Assembly: GCF_041200175.1 (NCBI RefSeq)
Contig: NZ_CP165728.1
Coordinates: 62,001-126,000, forward strand
DNA from: Streptomyces sp. R33
GTDB taxonomy: Bacteria; Actinomycetota; Actinomycetes; Streptomycetales; Streptomycetaceae
DNA: 64,000 nt
Reading direction: 5' to 3'
Shown: positions 1 to 8,133 of the stretch, piece by piece
How positions within the stretch are numbered: position 1 is the first letter of the stretch
Layout of the letters: each line of letters begins with the position of its first letter
The notes under the pieces: model-generated
What the model was told of the DNA's origin: nothing
The model's database searches: none
What the model saw: only the letters and a program-made list of their open reading frames with translations
Program-made: the position numbers and the translations under genes

Positions 1-996
1 TGGCCGCTCTATCCCTGGGTGGCCAACGAGAACATGCTGTTCGCCTACGGCCAGGAGCACAGTCGGCTGCGCCGCCTTGTCGCAGGGGCGTTCACGGCGC
101 GGCGGTCCGCGGCCCTGCGGCCCCGGGTCGAGGAGCTGACCGCCGAGCTGCTCGACGGACTGGACTCCGTGCCGGCTGGCCAGCCCGTCGACCTGCGCTC
201 CGCGTTCGCGGAACTGCTGCCCCTGCAGGTGATATGCGAGCTGTTCGGAGTCGAGCGGGGCGCCGGGCGGGAGGCTCTGGCGGCCGCCCTGCACACCGTG
301 TTCAGCACGACGGTCTCGGCGGACGAGATGGAAGCCTCGCGCATGACGGCCTTCAGGCTGCTGGCCGAGCACGTGGCGGCCAAGCGGGCCGATCCAGGCG
401 ACGACCTGACGTCCTCGCTGATCGAGGCCCGGGACAACGGCGACGCGCTCACCGAGGCCGAATTGCTCGGCTCCCTTTTCCTGCTGATCGCGGCGGGCCA
501 GGACACCACGTCCGCGCTGATCACCAACGCCCTGGGCGCGCTGCTGTCCCATCCCGGGCAGCTGGCGCACGTACGGGAGGGCCGGGCCGGCTGGGAGGAC
601 GTGATCGCCGAGACGCTGCGGGTCCACACCCCCGTGAGCTACTCGCCCATGCGCTTCGCGGTGGAGGACATCGACCTGGACGGGGTCAAGATCCGGCAGG
701 GCGACGCCATCCTCGTCTCCTTCGCGGGCGGCGGCCGCGACCCGGAGCGGTACGGGGCGGACGCCGCGGAGTTCGATCTGCTGCGCACCGACCGCGACAC
801 CTTCGGATTCGGCCACGGCGTGCACCGCTGCCTGGGCACCCCGCTTGCCGTACTGGAGGCCACCACCGCCCTCGCCGCGTTCTTCGACCGCTACCCGGAC
901 ATGGCCCTCGGCTGCCCGGAACAAGACCTGGAGCCGCTGCCCACCTTCATACTGAACAGCTATGCGGCTCTGCCGGTGGTGCTGCGCCAGGCTTGA
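1..996 (+). CDS. Cytochrome P450, 5' end outside the window
   Basis: Heme monooxygenase, probably tailoring a secondary metabolite. The frame is open from base 1, so the N-terminus lies upstream; 331 residues are visible. Visible P450 signatures are the C-helix region (HSRLRRLVAGAFTARR), the I-helix oxygen-binding segment AGQDTTS, the K-helix ExxR as ETLR, and the heme-ligand loop FGFGHGVHRCLG with the Cys thiolate. This is the soluble bacterial class I type, which needs ferredoxin; no ferredoxin gene is seen here. A strong terminator follows at once, so it is not co-transcribed with the next genes and may belong to the neighbouring part of the locus. Substrate unknown. Confidence 0.93.
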   Translation, partial: WPLYPWVANENMLFAYGQEHSRLRRLVAGAFTARRSAALRPRVEELTAELLDGLDSVPAGQPVDLRSAFAELLPLQVICELFGVERGAGREALAAALHTVFSTTVSADEMEASRMTAFRLLAEHVAAKRADPGDDLTSSLIEARDNGDALTEAELLGSLFLLIAAGQDTTSALITNALGALLSHPGQLAHVREGRAGWEDVIAETLRVHTPVSYSPMRFAVEDIDLDGVKIRQGDAILVSFAGGGRDPERYGADAAEFDLLRTDRDTFGFGHGVHRCLGTPLAVLEATTALAAFFDRYPDMALGCPEQDLEPLPTFILNSYAALPVVLRQA

Positions 997-1032
997 GCGG
1001 GTGCCGGGCACGGCGTACCGGACAGAGCCACA

Positions 1033-1061
1033 GGCTCCGCGGCGAACTCGGCCGCGGAGCC
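1033..1061 (+). terminator. Rho-independent-type terminator after the P450
   Basis: Perfect 11-bp stem (GGCTCCGCGGC / GCCGCGGAGCC) with a 7-nt loop, followed by TTTCTGTTG, 37 bp after the P450 stop. Confidence 0.85.
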
Positions 1062-1147
1062 TTTCTGTTGTGTCCGGACGATAGGCAGGGAGCCTTCGCC
1101 GCTCCTTCTCCCCGTGGATTCGACGGGCGTCCTTGGACCGTGCACAG

Positions 1148-1165
1148 AAACCGCAACAGCGGTTT
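1148..1165. promoter_or_regulatory. ARE-like operator 1
   Basis: Inverted repeat AAACCGC-4-GCGGTTT followed by GTTAAAGTC. It resembles the autoregulatory elements bound by butyrolactone-receptor TetR proteins (known family feature), and genes for two such proteins follow. A near copy sits at 1535-1552. Confidence 0.65.
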
Positions 1166-1534
1166 GTTAAAGTCGGATCGTATGCTGAGTGGGTGGAGTC
1201 ACCTGCCGGTGGGCCGGCCCCGCAGGGGCGGAGCGTGGTCGGAAACCATCACGCGCGGCACCTACCGCAGATCCCTGAGGCGGCGGCGGAGAGGCCTGAT
1301 CGCGGCCTTGGTGTCCCGCTTGTTCTCAGCCAGGCTGTCGAGCCCGTTGCCCTCCTGGTTCACGACCCGCCGCACGTGGTGGAACCCGTCTGTTGATCTT
1401 GATGAAGACCTAGCCCTCGCCCATGTGTCATGCGCCCCCCGGGTCGGGCATGTCGTCGGCGCAGCCCGTTCGCGTACGCCTGCCTTGAACGCACCGCTGC
1501 CGGTAGTGATGCGTTCAGCTCCGCAATACTATTA

Positions 1535-1552
1535 AAACCGCGCAAGCGGTTT
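1535..1552. promoter_or_regulatory. ARE-like operator 2
   Basis: Inverted repeat AAACCGC-4-GCGGTTT followed by GTTAGACTC, matching the site at 1148 in arms, spacer length and the downstream GTTA. It lies about 175 bp before the TetR start at 1727, as expected for autoregulation. Confidence 0.68.
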
Positions 1553-1726
1553 GTTAGACTCTGGGGTAGTGGGACTCGCTGCATCGTGGGGAGCGGCCTG
1601 GTGTGACTGTGAGCGGTGGTGCCCGGGGCGCCGGCGAGTCCAGCTCCCCGGCCGGCTTCGTCGCAGCTTCCCTGGCCGCCTGCCCTTCCGTAGGCGTGGC
1701 AACCCCTTGCAGTGACGGAGTAGTTG

Positions 1727-2347
1727 ATGGTCAAACAGGAACGCGCGGTGCGAACGCGCGACACCCTGATCCGGTCCGCGGCCGAGATCTTCGACCGGGA
1801 GGGGTTCGCGGTGGCGTCACTCACTGCGATCAGTACGCTGGCCGGGGTGAGCAACGGCGCGCTGCACCACCACTTCACCAGCAAGGCCGTGCTGACCGAC
1901 GCGGTCGAGGAGGCGGCGCTGGCCCGGCTGCTGGCCGTCACCGAAGCCGGGCTCCCGCTCGGGGCAAGCCGCATGCAGCTCCTGGTCGACGTGACCCATC
2001 GGCTGGCGACTGCGCTGCGCGGGGACGTGGTGCTGCGGGCCGGGTTCGAGCTGAGCGGTGAGATGTCCCGCCCGCCGCATGTCGACCTGCGCGAGTGGTG
2101 GCGGCGCTGGGTCGCGGAGACGCTCAGACAGGCCGACTCCGAGGGTGAGTTGCGCCCGGATGTCACTGCTTCGGACGTGGTGAGCGCTGTCGTGGCCGCC
2201 ACCGTGGGGTTCGAGGTGCTGGGGGTGCGGGAGGCGGAGTGGCTTTCGGCCTCCACCGTCACCCGGTTCTGGCGCCTGCTGCTGCCGACGGTCGTGTCGG
2301 CGGCCCTTCTCGCGGACCTCGACTCCGAGGGGACCAGCCCGCTCTAG
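1727..2347 (+). CDS. TetR-family regulator, butyrolactone-receptor type
   Basis: DNA-binding repressor, 206 aa. The N-terminal helix-turn-helix (about residues 8-55) contains the segment GVSNGALHHHFTSK, typical of the ScbR/ArpA group that releases DNA on binding a gamma-butyrolactone-type signal. The C-terminal half is the ligand and dimer domain. I chose the ATG at 1727 over the TTG three bases earlier because GGAG at 1717-1720 is then correctly spaced. ARE-like sites upstream suggest autoregulation. No signal synthase (AfsA type) is in the window, so it could be a pseudo-receptor. Family call is firm; ligand unknown. Confidence 0.88.
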   Translation: MVKQERAVRTRDTLIRSAAEIFDREGFAVASLTAISTLAGVSNGALHHHFTSKAVLTDAVEEAALARLLAVTEAGLPLGASRMQLLVDVTHRLATALRGDVVLRAGFELSGEMSRPPHVDLREWWRRWVAETLRQADSEGELRPDVTASDVVSAVVAATVGFEVLGVREAEWLSASTVTRFWRLLLPTVVSAALLADLDSEGTSPL

Positions 2348-2356
2348 TTGCCCCTG

Positions 2357-2394
2357 AGCCCCGGTCTTCGTGCATGCGCACGAAGACCGGGGCT
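2357..2394 (+). terminator. Strong hairpin terminator after the first TetR gene
   Basis: Perfect 17-bp stem (2357-2373 with 2378-2394), 4-nt loop ATGC, followed by TTTCCCC. It isolates the TetR gene from the SARP gene. Confidence 0.9.
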
Positions 2395-2550
2395 TTCCCC
2401 ATGTTCCAGACCGTCGAGTTTGTTTGACTCGCCTCTCGGTCAGCCCTAGAGGGGAGATGGAGCGTCTCATGGGGCGGCCCCCCTGCGGCCTGGCCTGTAT
2501 TTATGCAGGTCAAGGCGATGCTTGAGGGTTCGTTAGCTGGGCTAAGAAAT

Positions 2551-2603
2551 AAAAACAGCACGGTCGGTTTCATATTGACAAACCGCCAGTCCTGTTTTTT
2601 ACT
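2551..2603 (+). promoter_or_regulatory. SARP promoter overlapped by an ARE-like site
   Basis: TTGACA at 2575-2580 and TTTACT at 2598-2603 are 17 bp apart, a plausible -35/-10 pair. GGTCGGTTT (2562-2570) and AAACCG (2580-2585) flank the -35 as an inverted repeat resembling an ARE half-site pair. Repressor binding would block RNA polymerase, fitting butyrolactone-receptor control of the SARP gene that starts 35 bp downstream. Confidence 0.6.
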
Positions 2604-2637
2604 GAGGTCGGCTCATCCACGGACAGGGGAGTACGGC

Positions 2638-3501
2638 GTGGACATCGAAGTACTGGGCACACTGGCGGTTCGGGAGCATGGAGTCTCCGTTACGCCTACG
2701 GCCCCCAAGCCGCGACAGGTGCTGGCGCTGTTGGCACTTCATGCCGACCAGGTCGTTCCGGTGTCGGCTCTGATCGAGGAACTGTGGGCGGGAACACCGC
2801 CGCGCAGTGCCCGCACCACGCTGCAGACCTACGTACTGCAGCTGCGGGCCCTCATCGCGACCGCACTGGAGCACGGCGCGGCCGCAGGCGAAGGCGAAGG
2901 TGCCGAGGGCACCGCGGGCGGCGCGGAGCGGCGCACCGCCAAGGACGTGCTCGTCACGCTGCCCGGCGGTTACCTGCTCAACAGCGGCGGCGGCACCAGC
3001 GACGTCCGCGAGTTCGACCGGCTCGCCGGCATCGGCTACCGGGCGATGGACGCGGGCGACTTCCCGGGAGCGGCCCGGCAGCTGCGCGAGGCGCTCGCCC
3101 TGTGGTCGGGACCGGCCTTCGCCGACGTGCACGGCGGGATCCAGCTGGACATGGAGGCCCGGCGGCTCGAGGAGACCCGGCTCTGCGCGCTCGACCAGCG
3201 CATCGAGGCCGATCTGCGGCTCGGCCGGCACCGCGAACTGCTGGCCGAACTGACCGTGCTGGCCAGCCGGTACCGCACCCACGAGAACCTGCACGGCCAG
3301 TTCATGCTGGCCCTGCACCGCTCCGGCCGCCGAGGCGAGGCCCTCGACGTCTACCAGCGGCTGCGCGCCACCCTGGTGCGCGAACTCGGGCTCGAGCCGT
3401 CGGCCGCGCTGCGCCGGCTGCAGCGCTCGATCCTGATGGCCAGCCCTGAGAGTCCGGTGGCCACGGACACGAACAGCGAGCGACTCGTACGCGTGGGCTG
3501 A
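2638..3501 (+). CDS. SARP-family pathway activator (ActII-ORF4/RedD type)
   Basis: Transcriptional activator, 287 aa. An OmpR-like winged-helix DNA-binding domain (about residues 1-95, VLGTLAVREHG... TLQTYVLQLR) is followed by a bacterial transcriptional activation domain (about 105-260) ending VRELGLEPSAALRRLQR. The GTG at 2638 is preceded by AGGGGAG with good spacing; longer in-frame starts run into the promoter. It is a small SARP without ATPase or TPR domains. Its closest relative here is the SARP at 10404. It probably binds the 11-bp-spaced heptamers found through the window (inference). Confidence 0.92.
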   Translation: MDIEVLGTLAVREHGVSVTPTAPKPRQVLALLALHADQVVPVSALIEELWAGTPPRSARTTLQTYVLQLRALIATALEHGAAAGEGEGAEGTAGGAERRTAKDVLVTLPGGYLLNSGGGTSDVREFDRLAGIGYRAMDAGDFPGAARQLREALALWSGPAFADVHGGIQLDMEARRLEETRLCALDQRIEADLRLGRHRELLAELTVLASRYRTHENLHGQFMLALHRSGRRGEALDVYQRLRATLVRELGLEPSAALRRLQRSILMASPESPVATDTNSERLVRVG

Positions 3502-3589
3502 GATGGCCCTACGCGATACGAGGCACGCGGCCGCGATCGGCTCGCCGGGCCGGACGCGCGCCCGGACCATGGGCCGAGGAGGCAGCGCG

Positions 3590-4294
3590 ATGCAGGACAG
3601 GTCGGAGCGGACCCGCAGGAAGCTCGTGCATGCGGGGGCCGAGATGTTCCACCGCAACGGCTATGCGAACGCGACGCTCGGAGAGATCGCCGCGTTCGCC
3701 GGAGTGACCAAGGGGGCGCTGTACTTCCACTTCGCCTCCAAAGACGAACTGGCGGAGGCGGTCCAGCGGCGCGGCTGCGAGCTGCTGCACGAGTCGGTGC
3801 GCGAACTGCGCGCATCCGGCCTCTCTCCGCTCCAGACGCTGATCAACACGACGCACTGGCTCGCGCTCAACCTGCGCGAGGAGCCGGCGATCCCGGCCAG
3901 CTTCCGCATCACCAAGGAGTGCGCGGGACTGCCCGGGCTCGCCACCGACTTCCACCGGATCTGGCTCGCGGAGGTCTGCGGACTGCTGCGCCAGGCCCGC
4001 GACGCGGGTGAACTGCGCGCCGAGGGCCGCTGGGAGAGCATCGAGTCGCTGGTCGCCGCGGCGAGCTGCGGGATCGAGTCACTGGCCGGCACCGGGATGC
4101 CGTACGCCGAGCTCCAGCGCCGGGTGACCGGGGTGTGGTCGCTGCTGCTGCCCTGCCTGGTGCCCGAGGGCGCGGAGAAGAACTTCCGCGTCGGGATGCC
4201 GGGCACCGATCCCGCGCCCCGCCTCGTGGGCGAAGCCCCGGGCGAACCCCCGGCCCGCCGGACCCGGCCGGTGTTCTCGGGCAGCACCGCGTGA
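3590..4294 (+). CDS. Second butyrolactone-receptor-type TetR regulator
   Basis: 234 aa; N-terminal HTH with GVTKGALYFHFASKDELAEAV, the hallmark sequence of the ArpA/ScbR family. The ATG at 3590 follows GAGGAGG at a 7-nt gap. The C-terminus carries a Pro/Ala/Arg-rich tail of about 30 residues beyond the usual ligand domain. It lies 88 bp after the SARP, probably in the same transcript. Having two receptor-type proteins in one cluster often means one true receptor and one pseudo-receptor that senses the pathway product (known pattern); the sequence alone does not say which is which. Confidence 0.88.
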   Translation: MQDRSERTRRKLVHAGAEMFHRNGYANATLGEIAAFAGVTKGALYFHFASKDELAEAVQRRGCELLHESVRELRASGLSPLQTLINTTHWLALNLREEPAIPASFRITKECAGLPGLATDFHRIWLAEVCGLLRQARDAGELRAEGRWESIESLVAAASCGIESLAGTGMPYAELQRRVTGVWSLLLPCLVPEGAEKNFRVGMPGTDPAPRLVGEAPGEPPARRTRPVFSGSTA

Positions 4295-4327
4295 CCGTGT
4301 GCCACCGACGACTTGGAGGAGCCTGCG

Positions 4328-5182
4328 ATGACGAATGAACATGCTGCGGACGTACTGACGGACCTCATCGGGGTGCTCGGCGACGTGCTGCGGGTCAAGT
4401 CGGAGAAGATCGACCCCGAGCAGACGTTCCAGTCCATGGGGCTCGACTCCCTGCTGGTCGTGGAGTTCGTGGCCGTGGTCAACGCCCGGTACGGGCTGCG
4501 GGTGCTGGCGACCGACCTCTACGACTTCCCGACGCCGGCGTCCTTCGCGCGCGAGGTCGCGCGGGCGGCGAGCAGCGCGGCCGCGGCCCCCGTCTCCGCT
4601 CCCGTTGCCCACGCCATGGCTGCAGCGGCGCCGGTCGCGGCTGCCGTCCCCGCCGCTGCCGTCCCGGCGCCGGCCACGGGCCTCGAGCGGCAGGTGCCGG
4701 CAGCGGCTGCGGCGACCAGGATCGCGGAGGTGCTGCGGGAGCAGCTCGCGGGGATCCTGTGCTGCGATCCCTGGGACATCGACACCACCGCAGCGTTCAA
4801 CGTGCTCGGTGTGGACTCCATCGTGGGCGCGGAGTTCATCGCGGTCGTCAACCGGACCTTCGGTCTCCAGGAGCGGTCGGTACTGCTCTACGAGCACCCC
4901 AACCTCGCTGCCATGGCCGCATACATCGCGGCGCGCACCGGGGCGGCCGCGCAGGACTTCGCCCCTGCTCCGGCGGCCCCCGGGAGCCCCGTTCCCCAGG
5001 CGCCGGAGCCGGCGTTCCGCCCGGCCGCCGGGCCGCTGTCCGCCGCCCCCGCCCCCACGACCGCCGCAGCCCCTGCCGTACGGCCGCTGCCGAGCGGCGA
5101 TCTCGACGTCCTGCTGGACGCGATCCGCGACGACCGGCTCACCGTGGACGAGGCACTCGTCCTGCTCGCCCGACGCGGCTGA
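4328..5182 (+). CDS. Tandem acyl carrier protein with C-terminal helical tail
   Basis: 284 aa with two carrier domains. ACP1 has GLDSLL with the phosphopantetheine Ser at about residue 41. ACP2 has GVDSIVG with Ser at about residue 164. They are joined by a long Ala/Pro/Val linker (about 85-125). After a second Pro/Ala linker the protein ends in a short helical motif (LLDAIRDDRLTVDEALVLLA) that resembles the N-terminus of the next protein, suggesting a docking or shared helical element. ATG 4328 follows GGAGGAG. The PPTase two genes downstream is the likely modifier. A tandem ACP is unusual beside a type II minimal PKS that has its own single ACP at 14726. Confidence 0.9.
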   Translation: MTNEHAADVLTDLIGVLGDVLRVKSEKIDPEQTFQSMGLDSLLVVEFVAVVNARYGLRVLATDLYDFPTPASFAREVARAASSAAAAPVSAPVAHAMAAAAPVAAAVPAAAVPAPATGLERQVPAAAAATRIAEVLREQLAGILCCDPWDIDTTAAFNVLGVDSIVGAEFIAVVNRTFGLQERSVLLYEHPNLAAMAAYIAARTGAAAQDFAPAPAAPGSPVPQAPEPAFRPAAGPLSAAPAPTTAAAPAVRPLPSGDLDVLLDAIRDDRLTVDEALVLLARRG

Positions 5183-5215
5183 AGCTGTTTCACATTTGAG
5201 AAGGAGCGCGTCCAG

Positions 5216-7117
5216 ATGGACGAGAAGGAAGTCCTGACCCGGTTCAAGAACGGCCATCTGGACCGGGCCCAGGTGGCCGCTCTGCTGACCGGCGCCGTGG
5301 GTGGCGCCGGCGCCACCGACGGTTCGGGGCCCGTGGTCTTCGCACTGCCGGACGCCTGGCCGGAGGAGGACGCCGAGGAGCCGTCCCCGGCCGTGGCACA
5401 CCCGGGTGCCGGCCGCAGCGCGGATTCCGCGCCAGCCGGGCCGATCGCGGTGGTCGGGATGGCCGGCCGCTACCCGGGCGCCCCCGACCTCGCCTCCTTC
5501 TGGCGGCACGCGCGCGGCGGGCACGACAGCGCCTCCGAGCCGCCGTCCGGCCGGCCCGGCGACGAGCGGGGGCACTACCTGGAGCGCGTGCAGGACTTCG
5601 ACCCGGAGTTCTTCGGGATCGACGCGCACGAGGCCGCCCTGATCGACCCCCAGGAGCGGCTGTTCCTGGAGACCGCCTGGGAGGCCCTCGAGGACGCCGG
5701 CTGCACCGGCGGCCGCCTGGACGCCCTGACCGCACGCGACGGGACGCCGCGCAGCGTCGGGGTGTTCACCGGCGTCGGCAGCGGTGACTACGTACTGCTC
5801 GCGGCCCGGACGTGGACGCCCGAGCGGCCCCGGCCGCTGCCCCCGCGCGGCCAGTGGAGCCTGCCCAACCGGCTTTCCGCCCTGCTCGGCCTCACCGGCC
5901 CCAGCCAGTCGGTCGACACCGCCGAATCCTCCGTGCTCGTCGCCCTCCATCTCGCCGTCGCCGCCCTGCACCGCGGCGAATGCGCCGCGGCGCTCGTCGG
6001 CGGGGTCCGGCTGCTGCTGCACCCGTCCAGCCGGCGCCCCGGCGCGGGCGAAGGCGTCGGCGCGCTGCTGCTCAAGCCCCTGACCCGGGCCCTGGCCGAC
6101 GGGGACAGCATCCACTGCGTGGTCCGCGGCAGCGCGGTCGGCCACACCGCCCCCGACCCGTCGGCGGCCGGACCCGGCCGCAGGTCCCGGGCAGCCGACG
6201 CCCGTACGGGGGCCGCCGCGCGCGCCGCCGCGGCCCTGCGCGAGTCCTGCGCCGACCGCGGTACGCGGCCCGAGGCCCCGGCGGACGCCCCCGCGCAGCG
6301 GGTGCTGCGCGAGGCGCTGCGCGCGGCCGGGGTGGACGCGCCGGCCGTCGCCGTCCGCGAGACCGCAGGATCCGTACGCGCCCTCGTCGGCGACGCCGGC
6401 CCCGCGACGGGGGCCGCCGCCCTGACCCGGGCCGTGCTCCAGCTGCGCCACCGGATCCTGGCACCCGGCCCCGGCCGCGCCGAGGCGGAGCCCTGGGGCA
6501 GCGGGGAGAGCGGGGACGGCGCGCCCCGCCGGATATGCGTCGGTGTGCGCGGAGCCGGCGGCGCGGACGCACAGGTGGTCCTGGAGGAGTACGTGCCGGC
6601 CCCCGCCGCCGGATCCGCCCCGGACCGGGCTCCCGCGGCCGAGGAGCTGTTCGTGCTGTCCGCCCCCACCCCCGCCCACCTGGCCGCCACCGCACGGCGG
6701 TTCGCCGAGCTGCTCGGCGGACCGGGCCCGGTGCCCCCGCTCGAGGCGCTCGCCCGCGCCCTGCGCACCGGCCGGGCCGCCATGGACTGCCGGTTCGCGG
6801 CCGTCGTCGCCGACACCCGCGAACTGGTGCGGGTCCTGGAGCGGTTCGTCCGGGAGGGCGCCCCCTGCGCCGATCTGCGGGACGGCGGCGCCGACCCGCT
6901 GGGGCTGGGCGGCGTACCGGAGACGGACGGGTACCTCGCCGCGCTCTGGCAGGCCGGGCACCTGCACCAGCTCCGCGGCCTGTGGCTGTCCGGGCTCGAC
7001 GTCGACTGGACCGCGCTCGAACCGGCCCACGGGGCAGCCACCGTGGCCGTACCGCTGCCCGCATCCGCATTCCTGCGCATACCGCTGTGGCTGGGCGGCG
7101 AGGAGGGTTCGGCATGA
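5216..7117 (+). CDS. Ketosynthase-like protein with the active-site Cys replaced by Glu
   Basis: 633 aa. Residues 1-25 form a helical motif (VLTRFKNGHLDRAQVAALL), then a type I PKS-style KS fold (about 75-420) with PIAVVGMAGRYPGA and DPQERLFLETAWEAL. The nucleophile elbow normally reading DTACSS is DTAESS, Glu at residue 237 (codon 5924-5926). The two catalytic-His motifs (EAHGTGT and GHT types) are also degraded, and the expected regions read RETAGS and GDAGPATG. The tail from about 480 resembles the post-KS linker (ELFVLSAPTPAHLAATARRFAELL). It therefore cannot do Claisen condensation; a scaffold, loading or decarboxylating role is possible. It overlaps the PPTase gene by ATGA. Confidence 0.88.
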   Translation: MDEKEVLTRFKNGHLDRAQVAALLTGAVGGAGATDGSGPVVFALPDAWPEEDAEEPSPAVAHPGAGRSADSAPAGPIAVVGMAGRYPGAPDLASFWRHARGGHDSASEPPSGRPGDERGHYLERVQDFDPEFFGIDAHEAALIDPQERLFLETAWEALEDAGCTGGRLDALTARDGTPRSVGVFTGVGSGDYVLLAARTWTPERPRPLPPRGQWSLPNRLSALLGLTGPSQSVDTAESSVLVALHLAVAALHRGECAAALVGGVRLLLHPSSRRPGAGEGVGALLLKPLTRALADGDSIHCVVRGSAVGHTAPDPSAAGPGRRSRAADARTGAAARAAAALRESCADRGTRPEAPADAPAQRVLREALRAAGVDAPAVAVRETAGSVRALVGDAGPATGAAALTRAVLQLRHRILAPGPGRAEAEPWGSGESGDGAPRRICVGVRGAGGADAQVVLEEYVPAPAAGSAPDRAPAAEELFVLSAPTPAHLAATARRFAELLGGPGPVPPLEALARALRTGRAAMDCRFAAVVADTRELVRVLERFVREGAPCADLRDGGADPLGLGGVPETDGYLAALWQAGHLHQLRGLWLSGLDVDWTALEPAHGAATVAVPLPASAFLRIPLWLGGEEGSA

Positions 7118-7935
7118 CCACGCTGTCTTTCGTCGCGGCGGGGCAGGGGGAGAACGAGCCGGCCCCGGTCAACCTGTGGTTCTGCCCCAACGAGGACCTC
7201 GCGCCCGGGATCGCCGCCACCCTGGCCTCGTACTGGCTCGACGAGAACGAGCAGCAGGTGGCCAGCCGCTTCCTGTTCGAGCGCGACCGCCGCCAGTACC
7301 TCGTCGCCCACGCCCTGGTGCGCCGGGTGCTGGCTCTGGAGACCGGCATCCCCGAAGCCGAGGCGATCATCTGGCGCTCCTCGCGCGGGCGGCCGTTCCT
7401 CCAGACGCCCGCCGGAGGCCTGCCGCGCGGCGCCGACACGCTGGACTTCAACCTCTCGCACGCCAACGCGTACAACCTGCTGGGCGTCTCCCGGGGCCTG
7501 CGCATCGGGGTCGACGTCGAGCGGCTCGACCGCGGTGAGCGCGGCCTGGAGAGCATCATCGCCACGTTCTCCCGCGAGGAGCAGGAGTGGATCGCCCGGG
7601 CGGCGCCCGGGCGGCCGCGCGACCGGCGCGTCCTGCGCCTGTGGACGCTGAAGGAGGCGTACTCCAAGGCCCGCGGGCTGGGACTCGGCCTGCCCTTCGA
7701 CTCCTTCGCGTTCACCCTGGCCGAGGACCGGGGCGTCCTCTCCTTCCGGCCGCCCGAGGACGACTCGGCGGCGCGCTGGCGGTTCCTCGAGGTCGAGCCG
7801 GTGCCCGAGGTGCTGGCGGCGGTCGCGGTCGAGGTCGACGACACGCGGCCGCCGGCCGTCCACCTGCACCACGGATTCCCGTGGGGGCGTGCCGCGCCGC
7901 GCCGCCTGGTCCTCCCGGAGCCCGCCGGAGTCTGA
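7114..7935 (+). CDS. Sfp-type 4'-phosphopantetheinyl transferase
   Basis: 273 aa. It transfers phosphopantetheine from CoA to the Ser of carrier proteins. Visible Sfp-family motifs are FNLSHANAYNLLGVS, IGVDVERL (Mg-binding Asp and Glu) and LWTLKEAYSKARGLGL. It starts within the stop of the KS-like gene (ATGA), so translation is coupled to the ACP and KS-like genes, which suggests it serves the tandem ACP. A second PPTase lies at 28846. Confidence 0.94.
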   Translation: MTTLSFVAAGQGENEPAPVNLWFCPNEDLAPGIAATLASYWLDENEQQVASRFLFERDRRQYLVAHALVRRVLALETGIPEAEAIIWRSSRGRPFLQTPAGGLPRGADTLDFNLSHANAYNLLGVSRGLRIGVDVERLDRGERGLESIIATFSREEQEWIARAAPGRPRDRRVLRLWTLKEAYSKARGLGLGLPFDSFAFTLAEDRGVLSFRPPEDDSAARWRFLEVEPVPEVLAAVAVEVDDTRPPAVHLHHGFPWGRAAPRRLVLPEPAGV

Positions 7936-7996
7936 CGGTCCGCACGGCCCGCCGTGGAAAATCCGGTGGCCGCAAATGATTTCCTCGGAAATCCGC

Positions 7997-8074
7997 TCGA
8001 CGTTCGTTCGAGAGGGATCCGGAAAAACGAACCGGAGTCCGGAATCCGACGGAAAATCGAGGGAAAATCGAGCA
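7997..8074 (+). promoter_or_regulatory. Two SARP-box pairs upstream of the MBL-fold gene
   Basis: TCGACGT (7997) and TCGAGAG (8008), then TCGAGGG (8057) and TCGAGCA (8068). Each pair is spaced exactly 11 bp start to start. This is the known SARP geometry (heptamers on one helix face). The surrounding 120 bp is locally A-rich (GGAAAATC repeats) compared with the coding DNA. Confidence 0.65.
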
Positions 8075-8133
8075 GCGCGGTGGCGCGGAGACCGAGAATC
8101 CCTATTCCGGATCTTCGTAGAAAGAGGTGGCCC

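Larger units (their letters stand above)
997..1726. other. Regulatory intergenic region, 730 bp, no convincing gene
   Basis: It begins with the P450 terminator and carries two near-identical ARE-like operators (1148-1165 and 1535-1552), about 390 bp apart, ahead of the first TetR gene. Short open frames here lack ribosome sites and recognisable products. The spacing suggests either a lost gene between two operators or an unusually long regulatory region. Confidence 0.6.

Noticed and set aside
1603..2061. Open frame upstream and overlapping the first TetR
   Set aside because: Out of frame with the clear TetR protein, low-complexity Arg/Gly/Ala translation.
4079..7030. 983-codon open frame on the - strand
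   Set aside because: Mirror of the tandem-ACP and KS-like genes; Gly/Arg-rich with no domain and no ribosome site.
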